Source: Kutzneria sp035492655 (lineage in GTDB: Bacteria > Actinomycetota > Actinomycetes > Mycobacteriales > Pseudonocardiaceae). From it: a stretch of 64,000 bases of DNA. Below the pieces are notes generated by a model that saw only the letters and a list, made by a program, of their open reading frames with translations, searched no databases and was not told the DNA's origin. The stretch lies in NCBI GenBank assembly GCA_035492655.1, contig DATJJB010000125.1, positions 1 through 64,000 of the forward strand, given 5' to 3'. Made by a program: the position numbers and the translations under genes. Positions 41,052 through 49,435 of the stretch are shown in pieces; position 1 is the stretch's first letter, and every line of letters begins with the position of its first letter.

Positions 41052-42040
41052 CGGCGACGGAACCTGCGGTGGACATCATCGAGCTCGGCACGGCGTTCTG
41101 CACGGCCAAGATCGTGCTGAGCGCGGTCGAGCTCGGGCTGTTCACCGAGCTGGCCGGCGGGCCGGCGACCGAGGACGAGCTGCGGGCCAAGCTCGGGCTG
41201 CACGCCCGTGCGGCCGGCGAGTTCTTCGACGCCCTGGTGGCGTTGGGTCTGCTGGTCCGCGACGGCACGCGCTACCGCAACAGCGCGGTCGCGGCCGCGC
41301 AGCTGGTGCGCGGCCCCGACTACCAGGGCGGCTTCCTCGAAGGCGCGAACTACATCCTGTACCCGGCCTGGGCCCAGCTGACCACTGCGCTGCGCACAGG
41401 CCAGGCCCAGGTGCCCGGCACCGCCGCCGACGCGGTCGCCGATCCTCGGGCCCAGCTGGGTTATCTGGCCATGCAGGACGCTTTGAGCGGTCCGTTGGCC
41501 GACGACCTGGCCGGTGCCCTCGACTGGTCCAAGTACAACACCGTGGCCGACATCGGCGGCGCGCGCGGCAACATGGTCAGCCTGCTGCTGACCGCGTTCC
41601 CGCATCTGCACGGGCACGTGTTCGACCAGCCGGCCAACGAGGGCCCGTTCGGCGACCACATGCGGCTGCGCGGCGTGGCCGACCGGGCCGCGTTCACCGG
41701 CGGCGACCTGTTCCGCGACCCGTTCCCCCGCGCTGATGTGCTGGTGATCGGGCACGTGCTGGCCGACTTCTCGCTCAACGAGCGGATCTCGTTGGTGTTC
41801 AAGGCGTACGAGGCGGTCAAGCCGGGCGGGGCGCTGCTGGTCTACGACCCGATGACCGACCTGGAGCGCCCGGTGCGCGACGCCTCGGTGGCCGGCCTGC
41901 ACATGCTGCTGATGACCGAGGGCGGCCAGGCCTATCCGGTGGTCGAGTGCCAACAGTGGTTGCAGGACGCGGGTTTCGCCGACGTCACGAGCACCAGGAT
42001 CGGACGTGGCAACGCAGTGGTGATCGGGCGCAAGGAGTGA
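41048..42040 (+). CDS. O-methyltransferase (DnrK/TcmN-C type)
   Basis: 330 residues. An N-terminal winged-helix dimerisation domain (about 1-100; FCTAKIVLSAVELGLFTELAGGPATEDELRAKLGL) precedes a SAM-binding domain with VADIGGARGNMVSLLLTAFPHLHGHVFDQP near residue 165. The usual catalytic His region reads VIGHVLADF rather than HVLHDW, so the classical His-Asp pair is modified (VLADF), unlike the copy at 46568. It presumably methylates a phenol of the polyketide, if active. GTG start inside the preceding stop. Confidence 0.87.
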   Translation: MTATEPAVDIIELGTAFCTAKIVLSAVELGLFTELAGGPATEDELRAKLGLHARAAGEFFDALVALGLLVRDGTRYRNSAVAAAQLVRGPDYQGGFLEGANYILYPAWAQLTTALRTGQAQVPGTAADAVADPRAQLGYLAMQDALSGPLADDLAGALDWSKYNTVADIGGARGNMVSLLLTAFPHLHGHVFDQPANEGPFGDHMRLRGVADRAAFTGGDLFRDPFPRADVLVIGHVLADFSLNERISLVFKAYEAVKPGGALLVYDPMTDLERPVRDASVAGLHMLLMTEGGQAYPVVECQQWLQDAGFADVTSTRIGRGNAVVIGRKE

Positions 42041-42042
42041 GC

Positions 42043-42879
42043 ATGGACATCGGGGTCGGGCTGCCCACCACCGTGCCGGGAGTGACCGGGCCGGTGCTGA
42101 CGGAGTGGGCCCGCCGGGCCGAGCGCCTCGGCTTCGCCAGCCTCGGTGTGCTGGACCGGCTGGTGTACGACAACTACGAGCCGGTCGTCGCGTTGGCCGC
42201 GGCCGCCGCGGTGACCGAGCGGATCCGGTTGGCGGCGACCATTCTGATCGCCGCCTACCGGGACAGCCCGGCCGTGCTGGCCAAGCAGCTGGCCACCGTC
42301 GACCACCTCAGCGGTGGCCGGCTGGTGGTCGGGGTGGCCGCCGGCGGCCGTGAGGACGACTTCCTCGAGGCCGGCACCACGTTCATCGGCCGTGGCAAGC
42401 GGTTGGACGACATCGTGGCGACGCTGCGGGAGGTCTGGCGGGGCGACACCGTCGGTCCGGCCGCCGCTCCCCCGCTGGTCATGGGCGGGCACTCGCCGGC
42501 GGCGATGCGGCGGGCGGCCAAGCACGGGCAGGGCTGGATCGGCGGCGGCAGTTCCACCGCCGGCTACGCGGCCCTGGCCGAGCAGGCTCGGCTGGCGTGG
42601 AAGAAAGCCGGCCGGGAGGACCAGCCGCGGATGATGTCGCTCGGCTACGTCAGCCTCGGGCCGGACGGCCGCGAGCGGGCCCAGAGCTATCTGCGCGCCT
42701 ACTACGCGTTCGCCGGGCCCAAGGCCGAGATGGCCGCCGCCGGCGCGATCACCGACGCCGGGCGACTGCGGGAGACCATCGCCGCCTACGGCGAGGTCGG
42801 CTGCGACGAGCTGATCCTGTTCCCCTGCACCACCGATCCCGCACAGCTCGACCTGATCGCGGCCGAGGCGCTGCCGTGA
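42043..42879 (+). CDS. LLM-class flavin-dependent oxidoreductase
   Basis: 278 residues, shorter than the typical F420 LLM enzymes in the left part. Features are MDIGVGLPTTVPGVTG, GVLDRLVYDNYEP, LDHLSGGRL-like VDHLSGGRLVVGVAAGGREDDF near residue 90, and ending GCDELILFPCTTDPAQLDLIA. It may use FMN or F420. In aromatic polyketide operons such enzymes may carry out hydride transfer or oxygenation on the core. AAGGAG precedes the ATG, and the stop overlaps the next GTG. Confidence 0.87.
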   Translation: MDIGVGLPTTVPGVTGPVLTEWARRAERLGFASLGVLDRLVYDNYEPVVALAAAAAVTERIRLAATILIAAYRDSPAVLAKQLATVDHLSGGRLVVGVAAGGREDDFLEAGTTFIGRGKRLDDIVATLREVWRGDTVGPAAAPPLVMGGHSPAAMRRAAKHGQGWIGGGSSTAGYAALAEQARLAWKKAGREDQPRMMSLGYVSLGPDGRERAQSYLRAYYAFAGPKAEMAAAGAITDAGRLRETIAAYGEVGCDELILFPCTTDPAQLDLIAAEALP

Positions 42880-43316
42880 TCGTCACCGTGCTGTCCATTG
42901 TGGAGCTTCTCGGCAGCGGGCTCACCGCGGGCGTGTTGTTCGCGGTCGCGTTGAGCGTGCTGCCGGCGCTGTTCGCCATGCCGATGGACCGCTACATCGA
43001 GACGCACCGGCTGCTGGGCCGCAACTGGGACCCGACCATGCCGGTCATCGTGCTCACCTCGACCGCCGTCGACGTGGCTTTGGCCGTGCTGACCGACAAG
43101 ACCGTGCTGTTCGCGGTCGGGGCCGTGCTTCTCCTTGCCGTGTCGGGCGTTTCGCACCTGTGCAACGTGCCGATCAACCGTCGGGTCAAGGCCCTGGACA
43201 CGTCCGACATCCCGGCCGAGTGGCCCGATCCCCGCCCTTTGTGGCGCCGGTTCCACACCTTGCGCACGGTGCTGGCGATCCTGGCGCTGCTGGTCAACGC
43301 CGTGGCGATCGTCTGA
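42876..43316 (+). CDS. DUF1772 membrane protein, anthrone-oxygenase-like
   Basis: 146 residues with four predicted membrane helices (about 4-28, 53-70, 75-95 and 125-145). The pattern GLTAGVLFAVALSVLPAL, then N(W)DPTMPVI and CNVPINRRVKAL, is that of DUF1772 proteins. Some fungal DUF1772 proteins oxidise anthrones to anthraquinones, so a cofactor-free quinone-forming step is a reasonable guess for this one. It is the last gene of the operon that begins with the halogenase; its GTG overlaps the previous TGA. Confidence 0.75.
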   Translation: MIVTVLSIVELLGSGLTAGVLFAVALSVLPALFAMPMDRYIETHRLLGRNWDPTMPVIVLTSTAVDVALAVLTDKTVLFAVGAVLLLAVSGVSHLCNVPINRRVKALDTSDIPAEWPDPRPLWRRFHTLRTVLAILALLVNAVAIV

Positions 43317-43402
43317 CATACCGCGCGTTCCACCCGCGGCTTGACGGCCAGGTCCCGCACAGGACCTGGCCGTCTCACTCGGTCATCGCCGGGTTGTCAC
43401 GG

Positions 43403-43718
43403 CGAGTGGGGCCACTGCCGCTGGCGATCGCCCTCGTGGCCGCCCACCTGCGTAGCCATCCCACCTGGGACATCCGCCACGTGGCCGACCGGCTCGCCAA
43501 TCCACGCACCCGGTCGGACCGCTTGGCCGCCGGCGACCGATCCGTCGCCGTCTCCCCCGCGCCGATCGTCGACGAACGCGCCGCCGCGGCTTGCGTCGGC
43601 TGCTCCGTCTCCGATGCCCGACACCGCCTCGATCGGTCGCACGCCGACATTCTTCTGCTGGAGCCCGAACCGCCCGCATGACCTGGTACGGCTCCATGCC
43701 GATCAGCTTCACCGTTGA
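43403..43718 (+). pseudogene. Frameshifted remnant of a SARP/AfsR-type regulator
   Basis: In one plus-strand frame the sequence reads GPLPLAIALVAAHLRSHPTW, then VADRLANPRTRSDRLAAGDRSVAV, the well-conserved segment after the NB-ARC domain of AfsR/SARP regulators. The later ILLLEPEPP continues only by changing frame into RPHDLVRLHADQLHR, the usual HDL(L)RLYA motif that follows in those proteins. The N-terminal DNA-binding and ATPase parts are absent, and the sequence between the two segments is shortened. It is a decayed fragment of a second cluster regulator and has no start signal. Confidence 0.75.
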
Positions 43719-43730
43719 CCGACGAACAAG

Positions 43731-43762
43731 AACCGGCCTGCGGCGGGTGCCGCAGGCCGGTT
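43731..43762. terminator. Bidirectional terminator hairpin
   Basis: Fourteen-base perfect inverted repeat AACCGGCCTGCGGC / GCCGCAGGCCGGTT with a GGGT loop, directly after the stop of the leftward methyltransferase gene and after the SARP remnant. Confidence 0.85.
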
Positions 43763-43767
43763 CGGGG

Positions 43768-44784
43768 TCAGGCCGGTTTGTTGGCGATCACGAGCGACAT
43801 GTCGGTGCTGAGCGGCCGGTGCTCGACCTTGCCGTAGCCGGCGTCGTGCAGCCAGTCGGTCAGCTGGGACAGCCGGTGGCCGCCGCCGCCCGGGGTCATC
43901 AGCTGCATGTTGATGCCCCGCACCAGGTTCCGGAAGTAGCTGGGCTCACCCTCGACGATCACCGAGTCGCAGATGAGCAGCGCGCCGCCGGGGTTGACGG
44001 CGGGGAAGGTGCGGGCCAGCAGCTCGCGCCGCTGGTCCTCGGTCCAGTCGACCAGGGCGTGGTTGAGCATCAGCAGGTCGGCCTTGGGGATGTCGTCAGC
44101 GAAGAAGTCGCCGCCCTGGAAACGAAGGCGGGCGGCGTCCGGGCCGAGCTCGGCCATGTGCTCGTCGAACTGGGGGCGCACGGCCGGCAGGTCGAAGACG
44201 ATGGCGTCCAGGTGGGGGTACTCCTGGGCCACCAGGGCCAGCGTGTCGCCGCGGCAGCCGCCGAGGTCGACGACGCTGCGGTGGCTCTCCCAGTCGAACG
44301 CCTTGACCAGGGTGGGAATGAGCGGCCGGCTGATGCTCTCGGTCATCTTGGTCAGCAGGGCCACCCGCACCGGGTCGTCCCACAGGCCGTCGAACATCTC
44401 GTGCCCGCTCTCGGCGGCCAGCGGCGGCTTCCCGGTCCGCAGCAACGCCCCCAGCTGCCCCCAGGCCGGATACATGACCTGGTCGGCCCAGCTGAGGAAG
44501 CCGCCGAGGAAGTTCTCCCCGTTGGCACTGAGGAACTGGTTGGCCACCGGGCCGTTGCTGTACTTGCCGCCGGACTGCTCCAGCAGCCCCAGCGCGACCA
44601 GCGCGTCGAGGAACAGGCCGGTCCCCCGCGGGTGCAGCTCGAGCCGGTCGCACAGCTGGTCGGCGGTGGCCGGGCCGTCGGCCAGCGCGGTGAACAGCCC
44701 GATCTCCGCACCGGTCAGCACCAGCTTGGCGGTCTGGAAGGCCGTCGCCTGCTGCTGCACGGTGGCCAGGTCGATGGTGCTCAT
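43768..44784 (-). CDS. O-methyltransferase (DnrK/TcmN-C type)
   Basis: 338 residues. N-terminal dimerisation/winged-helix domain (FQTAKLVLTGAEIGLFTALADGPATADQLCDRLEL), SAM motif VVDLGGCRGDTLALVAQEYPHLDAIVFDLP near residue 170, and LLMLNHALVDWTEDQRREL, which keeps the His and the Asp of the catalytic region (HALVDW). The C-terminal GGALLICDSVIVEGE strand is typical. Expected to methylate one phenol of the polyketide. AGGAG precedes the ATG. It follows the flavin monooxygenase by 14 bases, so the two are an operon read leftward. Confidence 0.92.
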   Translation of the reverse strand: MSTIDLATVQQQATAFQTAKLVLTGAEIGLFTALADGPATADQLCDRLELHPRGTGLFLDALVALGLLEQSGGKYSNGPVANQFLSANGENFLGGFLSWADQVMYPAWGQLGALLRTGKPPLAAESGHEMFDGLWDDPVRVALLTKMTESISRPLIPTLVKAFDWESHRSVVDLGGCRGDTLALVAQEYPHLDAIVFDLPAVRPQFDEHMAELGPDAARLRFQGGDFFADDIPKADLLMLNHALVDWTEDQRRELLARTFPAVNPGGALLICDSVIVEGEPSYFRNLVRGINMQLMTPGGGGHRLSQLTDWLHDAGYGKVEHRPLSTDMSLVIANKPA

Positions 44785-44798
44785 CTACTCGCTCCTGT

Positions 44799-46403
44799 TC
44801 ACGCGTCGAGGCCGGCCAGGCCGGCGAGAACCGGGGCCAGCACGGCGGCCGGGTCGGCGGCGGCCTCGGCGGAACGCCAGCCGACGAAGGCGTCCGGGCG
44901 GACCAGCACGGCCCCCTCGGGCTTGAGGCCGTAGGTGGTGGCGAAGTCCCAGTCGGACGGCCGCAGCGGGCTGTCCGGCCCGATCTCGTGGCACATCAAC
45001 GGAAGGCCGAGCCGCTGGGCGACCTCCTGCGCGGCGGTGGCCCACGCGGCCCCGTCCGGGCCGTGCAGCAGCACGTACGAGTCCCAGAACAGGTCGATGG
45101 TGGACAGCCGCTCGCCGTCGCGCTCCAGCCACACGTGCGGGGCCCGGGTGCCGGGCTCGCCGGACAGCTCCAGCTTCGGGGTGAGCACGCGGTCGTCCTC
45201 GCTGCCGATCACCGCGGACGACAGGTAGCGGTAGCCGAGCGTGATGATCACGTCGTCGACCATGGCCACCAGGTCCTCCTCGGAGCCGTGGCCGTGCCGG
45301 ATCCGGCTGCGCGCCAAGGCCTGCTCGGCCATCGCGTTGCCGACCTGGTGCCGCTCGTCGTGATACGTGTCGAGCAGCTTGTCGCCGGCCCAGCCGTTGA
45401 GCACGCCGGCCAGCTTCCAGGCCAGGTTGTGGGCGTCGTGGATGCCCGTGTTGGCCCCGAAACCGCCGGCCGGCGGGTGCACGTGCCCGGCGTCGCCGGC
45501 CAGGAACACGCGGCCGACCCGGAAGTGCTCGGCCACCAGCTGGGCGCCGGTCCACGGCACCTTGTCCACGATCTCCACGTCGATGTCGCGGCCGGCGGCC
45601 GAGCGCACGATGTCCACGCAGCGCTCGTCGGTGAAGTCGGCCGGGGACTCGCCGCGCTCCGGGAAGTACAGCGGGGCGGCCAGCCACGGGTCGCGGCCGT
45701 GCAGCCGCGACAGGCCCATCATGGAGTCACGGGCGTTGGCGTAGCAGAGGATGAACTTCGCGCCCTTGAGCAGGTCCTCCAGCTCCGGGGCCCGGAAGTA
45801 GATGCTCAGCGCGTTGAACACCGTGCCACGGCCGTGCCGCTCGACGCCCAGCGCCTTGCGCACCCGGCTGCCGGCCCCGTCCGCGCCGACCATGAACTTG
45901 GACCGGATCCGGGTCACCCGGCCGGTGCCGGCCTCCTCGACGACCGCGGTCACGCCTTCGTCGTCCTGCTCGAACGACTGCAGCGTGGTGCCGAACAGCA
46001 CCTGCGAGCCGAACAGCCGCGCCTTGTCGACCAGGATGCGCTCGTAGCGGTCCTGGCCGCAGCCCATCACCCGCTCCGGGCTGACCCGCGGCCCGTCCAG
46101 GCTCGGCGCCTCCAGCACCACCTTGTCGTCGATCTCGGCGAAGGTGTTCACCTTGATGATGCCGCCCTCGAAGAAGGCGTGCGAGTCGCCGATCTCCAGC
46201 GCGCGGATGTCCGGCCCGATGCCGGCCGCGCGGAACAGCTCCATGGTGCGGGCCTGCAGGCCCGGCGCCCGCGGCAGCAGCGAGGTCTCGCCGCGTTTCT
46301 CCACCAGCACGCTCTGGATCCCGTGCCGACCGAGGAACACGGCGGTGGCCAGGCCCACCGGCCCGCCACCGACGATCAGCACGGGGACGTTCATGTCAGA
46401 CAC
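44799..46403 (-). CDS. FAD-dependent polyketide hydroxylase (PgaE/RdmE-like)
   Basis: 534-residue group A monooxygenase with the three expected parts: FAD motif VLIVGGGPVGLATAVFLGRHG, FMVGADGAGSRVRKALGV near residue 178, and GRVFLAGDAGHVHPPAGGFGANTGIHDAHNLAWKLAG near 300. A C-terminal thioredoxin-like domain follows (RPDAFVGWRS near the end), as in PgaE, RdmE and related hydroxylases. The GTG at 46403 has AGGGAG five bases upstream; the ATG at 46394 is the alternative. Divergent from the methyltransferase at 46568, with 164 bases of shared promoter region. Confidence 0.92.
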   Translation of the reverse strand: MSDMNVPVLIVGGGPVGLATAVFLGRHGIQSVLVEKRGETSLLPRAPGLQARTMELFRAAGIGPDIRALEIGDSHAFFEGGIIKVNTFAEIDDKVVLEAPSLDGPRVSPERVMGCGQDRYERILVDKARLFGSQVLFGTTLQSFEQDDEGVTAVVEEAGTGRVTRIRSKFMVGADGAGSRVRKALGVERHGRGTVFNALSIYFRAPELEDLLKGAKFILCYANARDSMMGLSRLHGRDPWLAAPLYFPERGESPADFTDERCVDIVRSAAGRDIDVEIVDKVPWTGAQLVAEHFRVGRVFLAGDAGHVHPPAGGFGANTGIHDAHNLAWKLAGVLNGWAGDKLLDTYHDERHQVGNAMAEQALARSRIRHGHGSEEDLVAMVDDVIITLGYRYLSSAVIGSEDDRVLTPKLELSGEPGTRAPHVWLERDGERLSTIDLFWDSYVLLHGPDGAAWATAAQEVAQRLGLPLMCHEIGPDSPLRPSDWDFATTYGLKPEGAVLVRPDAFVGWRSAEAAADPAAVLAPVLAGLAGLDA

Positions 46404-46567
46404 GGCGACTCCCTGGGGTAGACCAGCTCGGGTCGGAGCATTCCGTGCCCCGGTCGGGAAATCCTGGTGACACCGTGGTGGCCCGGCGGTCCTGGACCCG
46501 CGCCCCAAGTCGGCCCCACGCGGGCGTGCCAGCGTGACGGACACCGACCAGGAAAGGACCAACGCGG

Positions 46568-47584
46568 ATGACAGGCATCGCGCAGGACACCGGCACCCCC
46601 GCCGGAATCATCCGACTGGGCAACGCTTTCTGCGACGCCAAGGCACTGCTGACCGCGGTCGAGCTCGGTTTGTTCGACACGCTGCACGAGACCGGGCCAC
46701 TGACCGAGGAGGACATCCGCGTCCGACTCACGCTGCACGGCCGGGGACTGTCCGACTTCCTCAACCTGTTGACGGCACTGGAACTGCTGGTGCGCGACGG
46801 CGACGGCCGCTACGGCAACGCCACCGGCGCGGACCGCTATCTGGTGCGGGGCGAGAGCTCCTACGTCGGCGGCTTCCTGGAGCGGTCCAACCGGAACCTG
46901 TACCCGGCGTGGGGCAAGCTGGGCGAGGCGCTGCGCACCGGCCAGCAGCAGTCCGGCTCCGACTTCACCGCCGTGACCAAGAATCCCCATATCCTCCGCC
47001 AGTTCATCGGCATGATGGACGCGCTGACCCAGGTGCTCGGCCCGGCGCTGATCGAGGCGTTCGACTGGTCGGACGCCACGTCGGTGCTGGACGTCGGCGG
47101 CGCGCGGGGCAACCTGTGCAGCCAGATCGTCAAGGCCCAGCCGCACCTGGCCGGGCACGTGCTCGACCTGCCGGAGATGGAGCCGTTCTTCGACGAGCAC
47201 GCCGCCGCGCTCGGGTTGACCGACCGGCTGACCTTCCACGGCGGCAGCTTCTTCGAGCGGGAGCTGCCCAACGCCGACATCGTGGTGCTCGGCCACGTGC
47301 TGCACGACTGGGACCGCGAGCAGCGCGGCCACCTGATCACCAAGGCGTTCCGCGCGGTCAACCCGGGCGGCGCGCTGATCGTCTACGACCGCATGCTCGA
47401 CGAGGACCCGCGGCACGTGGAGAACCTGGTGATCAGCCTGGACATGCTGCTGGTGACCGACGGCGGCTCGGAGTACACCGCCGCCGAGGTGGTCGAGCAC
47501 GCCACCGCCGCCGGCTTCTCGGAGATCACCCAGGAGCCGCTGAGCGACTTCGACACGATCGTGGTGTGCCGCAAGGCCAAGTGA
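46568..47584 (+). CDS. O-methyltransferase (DnrK/TcmN-C type)
   Basis: 338 residues. Dimerisation domain CDAKALLTAVELGLFDTLHE; SAM-binding VLDVGGARGNLCSQIVKAQPHLAGHVLDLP near residue 175. The catalytic segment IVVLGHVLHDWDREQ keeps the classical His and Asp. It ends with the DTIVVC strand. A single-gene rightward unit ended by the terminator at 47589-47625. Together with the copies at 41048, 43768 and 58920 it predicts a heavily methoxylated product. Confidence 0.92.
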   Translation: MTGIAQDTGTPAGIIRLGNAFCDAKALLTAVELGLFDTLHETGPLTEEDIRVRLTLHGRGLSDFLNLLTALELLVRDGDGRYGNATGADRYLVRGESSYVGGFLERSNRNLYPAWGKLGEALRTGQQQSGSDFTAVTKNPHILRQFIGMMDALTQVLGPALIEAFDWSDATSVLDVGGARGNLCSQIVKAQPHLAGHVLDLPEMEPFFDEHAAALGLTDRLTFHGGSFFERELPNADIVVLGHVLHDWDREQRGHLITKAFRAVNPGGALIVYDRMLDEDPRHVENLVISLDMLLVTDGGSEYTAAEVVEHATAAGFSEITQEPLSDFDTIVVCRKAK

Positions 47585-47588
47585 GCCA

Positions 47589-47625
47589 CGAAAGAGGGGG
47601 CCAGCTGCGCTGGCCCCCTCTTTCG
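47589..47625. terminator. Strong bidirectional terminator
   Basis: Seventeen-base perfect inverted repeat, arm CGAAAGAGGGGGCCAGC, with a TGC loop and an A/T-rich base. It separates the convergent methyltransferase gene and the six-gene operon ending at 47626. Confidence 0.9.
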
Positions 47626-47982
47626 TCATTCCTTGACCGACAGCTGCGATATGCACCGCAGCAGACTGCGTTGGAACGTGGCCACGAACCCGTCCACGGT
47701 GCCGGTGTCCCGTGGCACGGTCAGGTAGGGCGCGAGCTTGCGCTCGATCTCCTGCACCCCGGGATGGCTGGCCATGTGCCGGGCCACCACGTCCAGGTCG
47801 CCCTCGTACTCGATGAACCGGACCATGGTGTCGTCCCGGATGAACAGGGCGGTGCCGAGGATGCGGGTGCCCGGGTTGCCGGGCACGTCGGCCGCGCCGA
47901 CCCGGCGGAACCCGCCGAAGATCTCCTCGATCTCCTTCTCGTAGCCGCCCTTGATGTCGTACCTGATCGCCGCGATCGCCAT
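47626..47982 (-). CDS. SchA/CurD-type polyketide cyclase (second)
   Basis: 118 residues, paralogous to the cyclase at 34275: MAIAAIRYDIKGGYEKEIEEIFGGFRRV, then RFIEYEGDLDVVARHMASHPGVQEIERKLAPYL and a final LLRCISQLSVKE that mirrors MRSIAQLSVG of the first copy. Two different members suggest two distinct late cyclisation events or a heterodimer. AGAGGGAG stands before the ATG. It is the last gene of the leftward operon starting at the glycosyltransferase. Confidence 0.88.
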   Translation of the reverse strand: MAIAAIRYDIKGGYEKEIEEIFGGFRRVGAADVPGNPGTRILGTALFIRDDTMVRFIEYEGDLDVVARHMASHPGVQEIERKLAPYLTVPRDTGTVDGFVATFQRSLLRCISQLSVKE

Positions 47983-47992
47983 CGTGCTCCCT

Positions 47993-48232
47993 CTAGTCGA
48001 AGTCGAACGCGCTGGCCACGGTGGACCCGTCCGGCTCGGTCACCTTGATCGACTTGGTCGGGCAGCCACGAGCCGCCCGGCGGACGGCCGCGTGCAGCTC
48101 GTCGCCGGGCTCCTCGTCGAGCACCACGACCTGGCCCAGGTCGTCGTCCTGGGCGAACACCGTCGGCGCGCGGTACACGCACAGGCTGCTCACCACGCAC
48201 GTCTCCCGGTTGGCCGCGACCCGCATCACCAT
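47993..48232 (-). CDS. 3Fe-4S ferredoxin for cytochrome P450
   Basis: 79-residue ferredoxin. Cluster ligands are visible as C12 and C18 (ETCVVSSLC) and C57 in ARGCPTKSI, the C-x5-C...CP pattern of the 3Fe-4S electron donors of actinobacterial P450s. The start codon cluster ATGGTGATG overlaps the P450 stop, giving ATG 48232 or 48226; either way the two genes are coupled. It presumably passes electrons from a general ferredoxin reductase to the P450 at 48226 and perhaps also to the one at 60141. Confidence 0.9.
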   Translation of the reverse strand: MVMRVAANRETCVVSSLCVYRAPTVFAQDDDLGQVVVLDEEPGDELHAAVRRAARGCPTKSIKVTEPDGSTVASAFDFD

Positions 48233-49422
48233 TCGACCGGGACCTCGGTGAAGCCCTCCATGAAGCCGCCGAGCGCCCGCGGCAGCTGGTCGCCGGGCAC
48301 CGCCAGGCGCAGGTCCGGGAACCGGCGCAGCAGCGACTCGGTGGCCACCTGGAGCTCCATCCGGGCCAGCGCGGCCCCGACGCAGTAGTGCAGGCCGGCG
48401 CCGAAGGTCATGTGGTGGTTCTCGGTCCGCCGGATGTCGATCTCGAACGGCCGGTCGAACACCTCCGGGTCCATGTTGGCGGCCTCCTCGGACAGCAGCA
48501 CGCTGGTGCCCTTGGTGATCACCGACCCGTCGGTCAGCGGGATGTCGTCGATGGCGTAGCGCAGCGTGCCGACCGAGGAGCCCATGATCTGGGTCCGCAG
48601 CAGCTCCTCCACCGCCGACGGCACCAGCGACCAGTCGTCGCGGATCTCCTTGACCAGCTCCGGGTGGTGCAGCAGCACCGCGGTGCCGGTGCCGATCTGG
48701 CTGGCCGTGGTGACGTAGCCGGCGATCAGCAGGCCGGTCACCCAGAAGTGCAGCTCGTGGTCGTTGAGCCGGTTGTCGTCCTCGTCCCGCACCTTGATCA
48801 GCGCGCTGATCAGGTCGTCGCCCGGCTCGGCCCGCTTGGACTCGATCAGCTCGGCCAGGTAGCGGAACAGGTCGCCACGGGCCTTGGCCACCTCCTCCGG
48901 CGGCAGCTTGCTGACCGAGAGGAAGCCGTCGACGCTGGCCCGGAAGTGGCTGCGGTCCTCCGGCGGGATGCCCAGCAGCTTGCAGATCACCCGGATCGGC
49001 AGCGGGAAGGCGAACGCCTCGTTCAGCTCGGCCGGCCGCGGGCCGGCCTCCATGGCGTCCAGCAGCTCGTCGGTGATCTCCTGGGCCACCGGGCGCAGCC
49101 CCTCGATGCGCCGGGCGGTGAACGCCCGCGTCACCAGGCTGCGGACCTGGGTGTGCTTGGGCGGGTCGGGATCGATGTGCGGGTTGGTGAACAGGTCGTT
49201 GTCGGCCGAGATCCGGGCCGCGTCGGGCCGGGCGATGTTGCGGCTGAGCCGGTGGTCGGCGAACAGCGACCGGACGTCCCGGTAGCGGGTCACCAGCAGC
49301 GCCTTGTCCCCGCTGGGCAGCGTGACCTGCACGGCCGACTTGTCGTGCAGGCCCTGCAGGGCCTGGGGCACCTGCATCGGCGGTTCCCAGGCGAACGGGT
49401 AGCTGGGGGCTTCCGTGGTCAT
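48226..49422 (-). CDS. Cytochrome P450 monooxygenase
   Basis: 398-residue bacterial P450. The I helix carries LLIAGYVTTASQIG, the ExxR motif is in AVEELLR (about residue 285), and the haem-binding loop is FGAGLHYCVGAALARMEL near 345 with the Cys ligand. PPKHTQVRSLVTRAFTARRI is the usual helix-C region. It is followed by its own ferredoxin. In xanthone-type clusters P450s form methylenedioxy bridges or hydroxylate the core; which applies here is unknown. Confidence 0.93.
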   Translation of the reverse strand: MTTEAPSYPFAWEPPMQVPQALQGLHDKSAVQVTLPSGDKALLVTRYRDVRSLFADHRLSRNIARPDAARISADNDLFTNPHIDPDPPKHTQVRSLVTRAFTARRIEGLRPVAQEITDELLDAMEAGPRPAELNEAFAFPLPIRVICKLLGIPPEDRSHFRASVDGFLSVSKLPPEEVAKARGDLFRYLAELIESKRAEPGDDLISALIKVRDEDDNRLNDHELHFWVTGLLIAGYVTTASQIGTGTAVLLHHPELVKEIRDDWSLVPSAVEELLRTQIMGSSVGTLRYAIDDIPLTDGSVITKGTSVLLSEEAANMDPEVFDRPFEIDIRRTENHHMTFGAGLHYCVGAALARMELQVATESLLRRFPDLRLAVPGDQLPRALGGFMEGFTEVPVEW

Positions 49423-49435
49423 GGCTCGCCTTTCC

